Below are positions 13,302 through 13,374 of a DNA stretch of 13,374 nucleotides, in pieces (the first letter of the stretch is position 1; the number at the start of each line of letters is the position of its first letter). Below the pieces are notes generated by a model. It ran no database searches. It saw only the letters and a program-made list of their open reading frames with translations, and was not told where the DNA came from. The stretch is from Spirochaetaceae bacterium (GTDB taxonomy: Bacteria > Spirochaetota > Spirochaetia > Treponematales > Breznakiellaceae). A program made the position numbers and the translations under genes. The stretch is taken from the NCBI GenBank assembly GCA_031290855.1, contig JAISLM010000116.1, positions 1 through 13,374 of the forward strand, given 5' to 3'.

Positions 13302-13331
13302 GCTGTTCCAAAACTTCAGTTTTGGAACAGC
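13302..13331. repeat. Palindrome sharing the CCAAAACTTCAGTTTTGG core
   Basis: GCTGTTCCAAAAC-TTCA-GTTTTGGAACAGC has a perfect 13-bp stem. The core and loop are identical to 1352-1389, but the outer arms differ on both sides in a way that keeps the pairing. A weaker relative lies at 13187-13207. Confidence 0.8.
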
Positions 13332-13374
13332 AACCTTTAAAAAACGCAGTTTTGCAAGGCTTTAGCCTGAAAAA

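Overview
The window looks like part of a spirochete chromosome, most likely a termite-gut-type Treponema. This is an inference from gene content: a NifB nitrogenase-cofactor maturase, a LysM/M23 peptidase paired with a PEGA-domain protein, ThyX instead of ThyA, a small 2[4Fe-4S] ferredoxin, and genes separated by many short palindromic repeats. No rRNA, tRNA, CRISPR array or recognisable riboswitch was seen.

Layout. 1-77 (-) is the 5' end of an IS3-type transposase orfA that runs off the window. 549-1082 (+) is a REP-associated tyrosine transposase (RAYT) relative whose HUH histidines are missing and whose C-terminal part holds an in-frame duplicated GC-rich repeat. 1237-1389 holds palindromic elements whose relatives recur at 4615-4706 and 13302-13331. 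1525-2414 (+) encodes a rhomboid protease and an 85-residue membrane-anchored protein. 2424-4500 (-) encodes ThyX followed by an overlapping LysA-type decarboxylase. 5055-6395 (+) is nifB, with a sigma-70-like promoter whose -10 region lies in a 20-bp dyad. 6350-8372 (-) encodes an M23 peptidase and a PEGA protein; the PEGA gene overlaps the 3' end of nifB tail to tail. 8512-8682 (-) is a 56-residue ferredoxin with its own promoter and terminator. 8850-11126 (+) is a metN-metI-metQ methionine uptake operon, divergent from the ferredoxin. 11127-11792 is a hairpin-rich spacer. 11793-12215 (-) is an AT-rich lipoprotein gene. The right end (12216-13374) holds a 130-bp element with 14-bp inverted ends, and a promoter-RBS-ORF unit that runs into a 13-G tract.

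How the genes fit together. MetNIQ imports methionine, LysA would serve lysine synthesis, and ThyX makes dTMP. NifB builds the NifB-co precursor of the nitrogenase cofactor, and the ferredoxin is a plausible but unproven electron carrier. The M23 and PEGA proteins probably act in the cell envelope. The observations most worth checking are the homopolymer-interrupted ORF at 12494-13097, the operator-like dyad in the nifB promoter, the RAYT without HUH histidines, and the palindrome family whose core is kept while its arms change.
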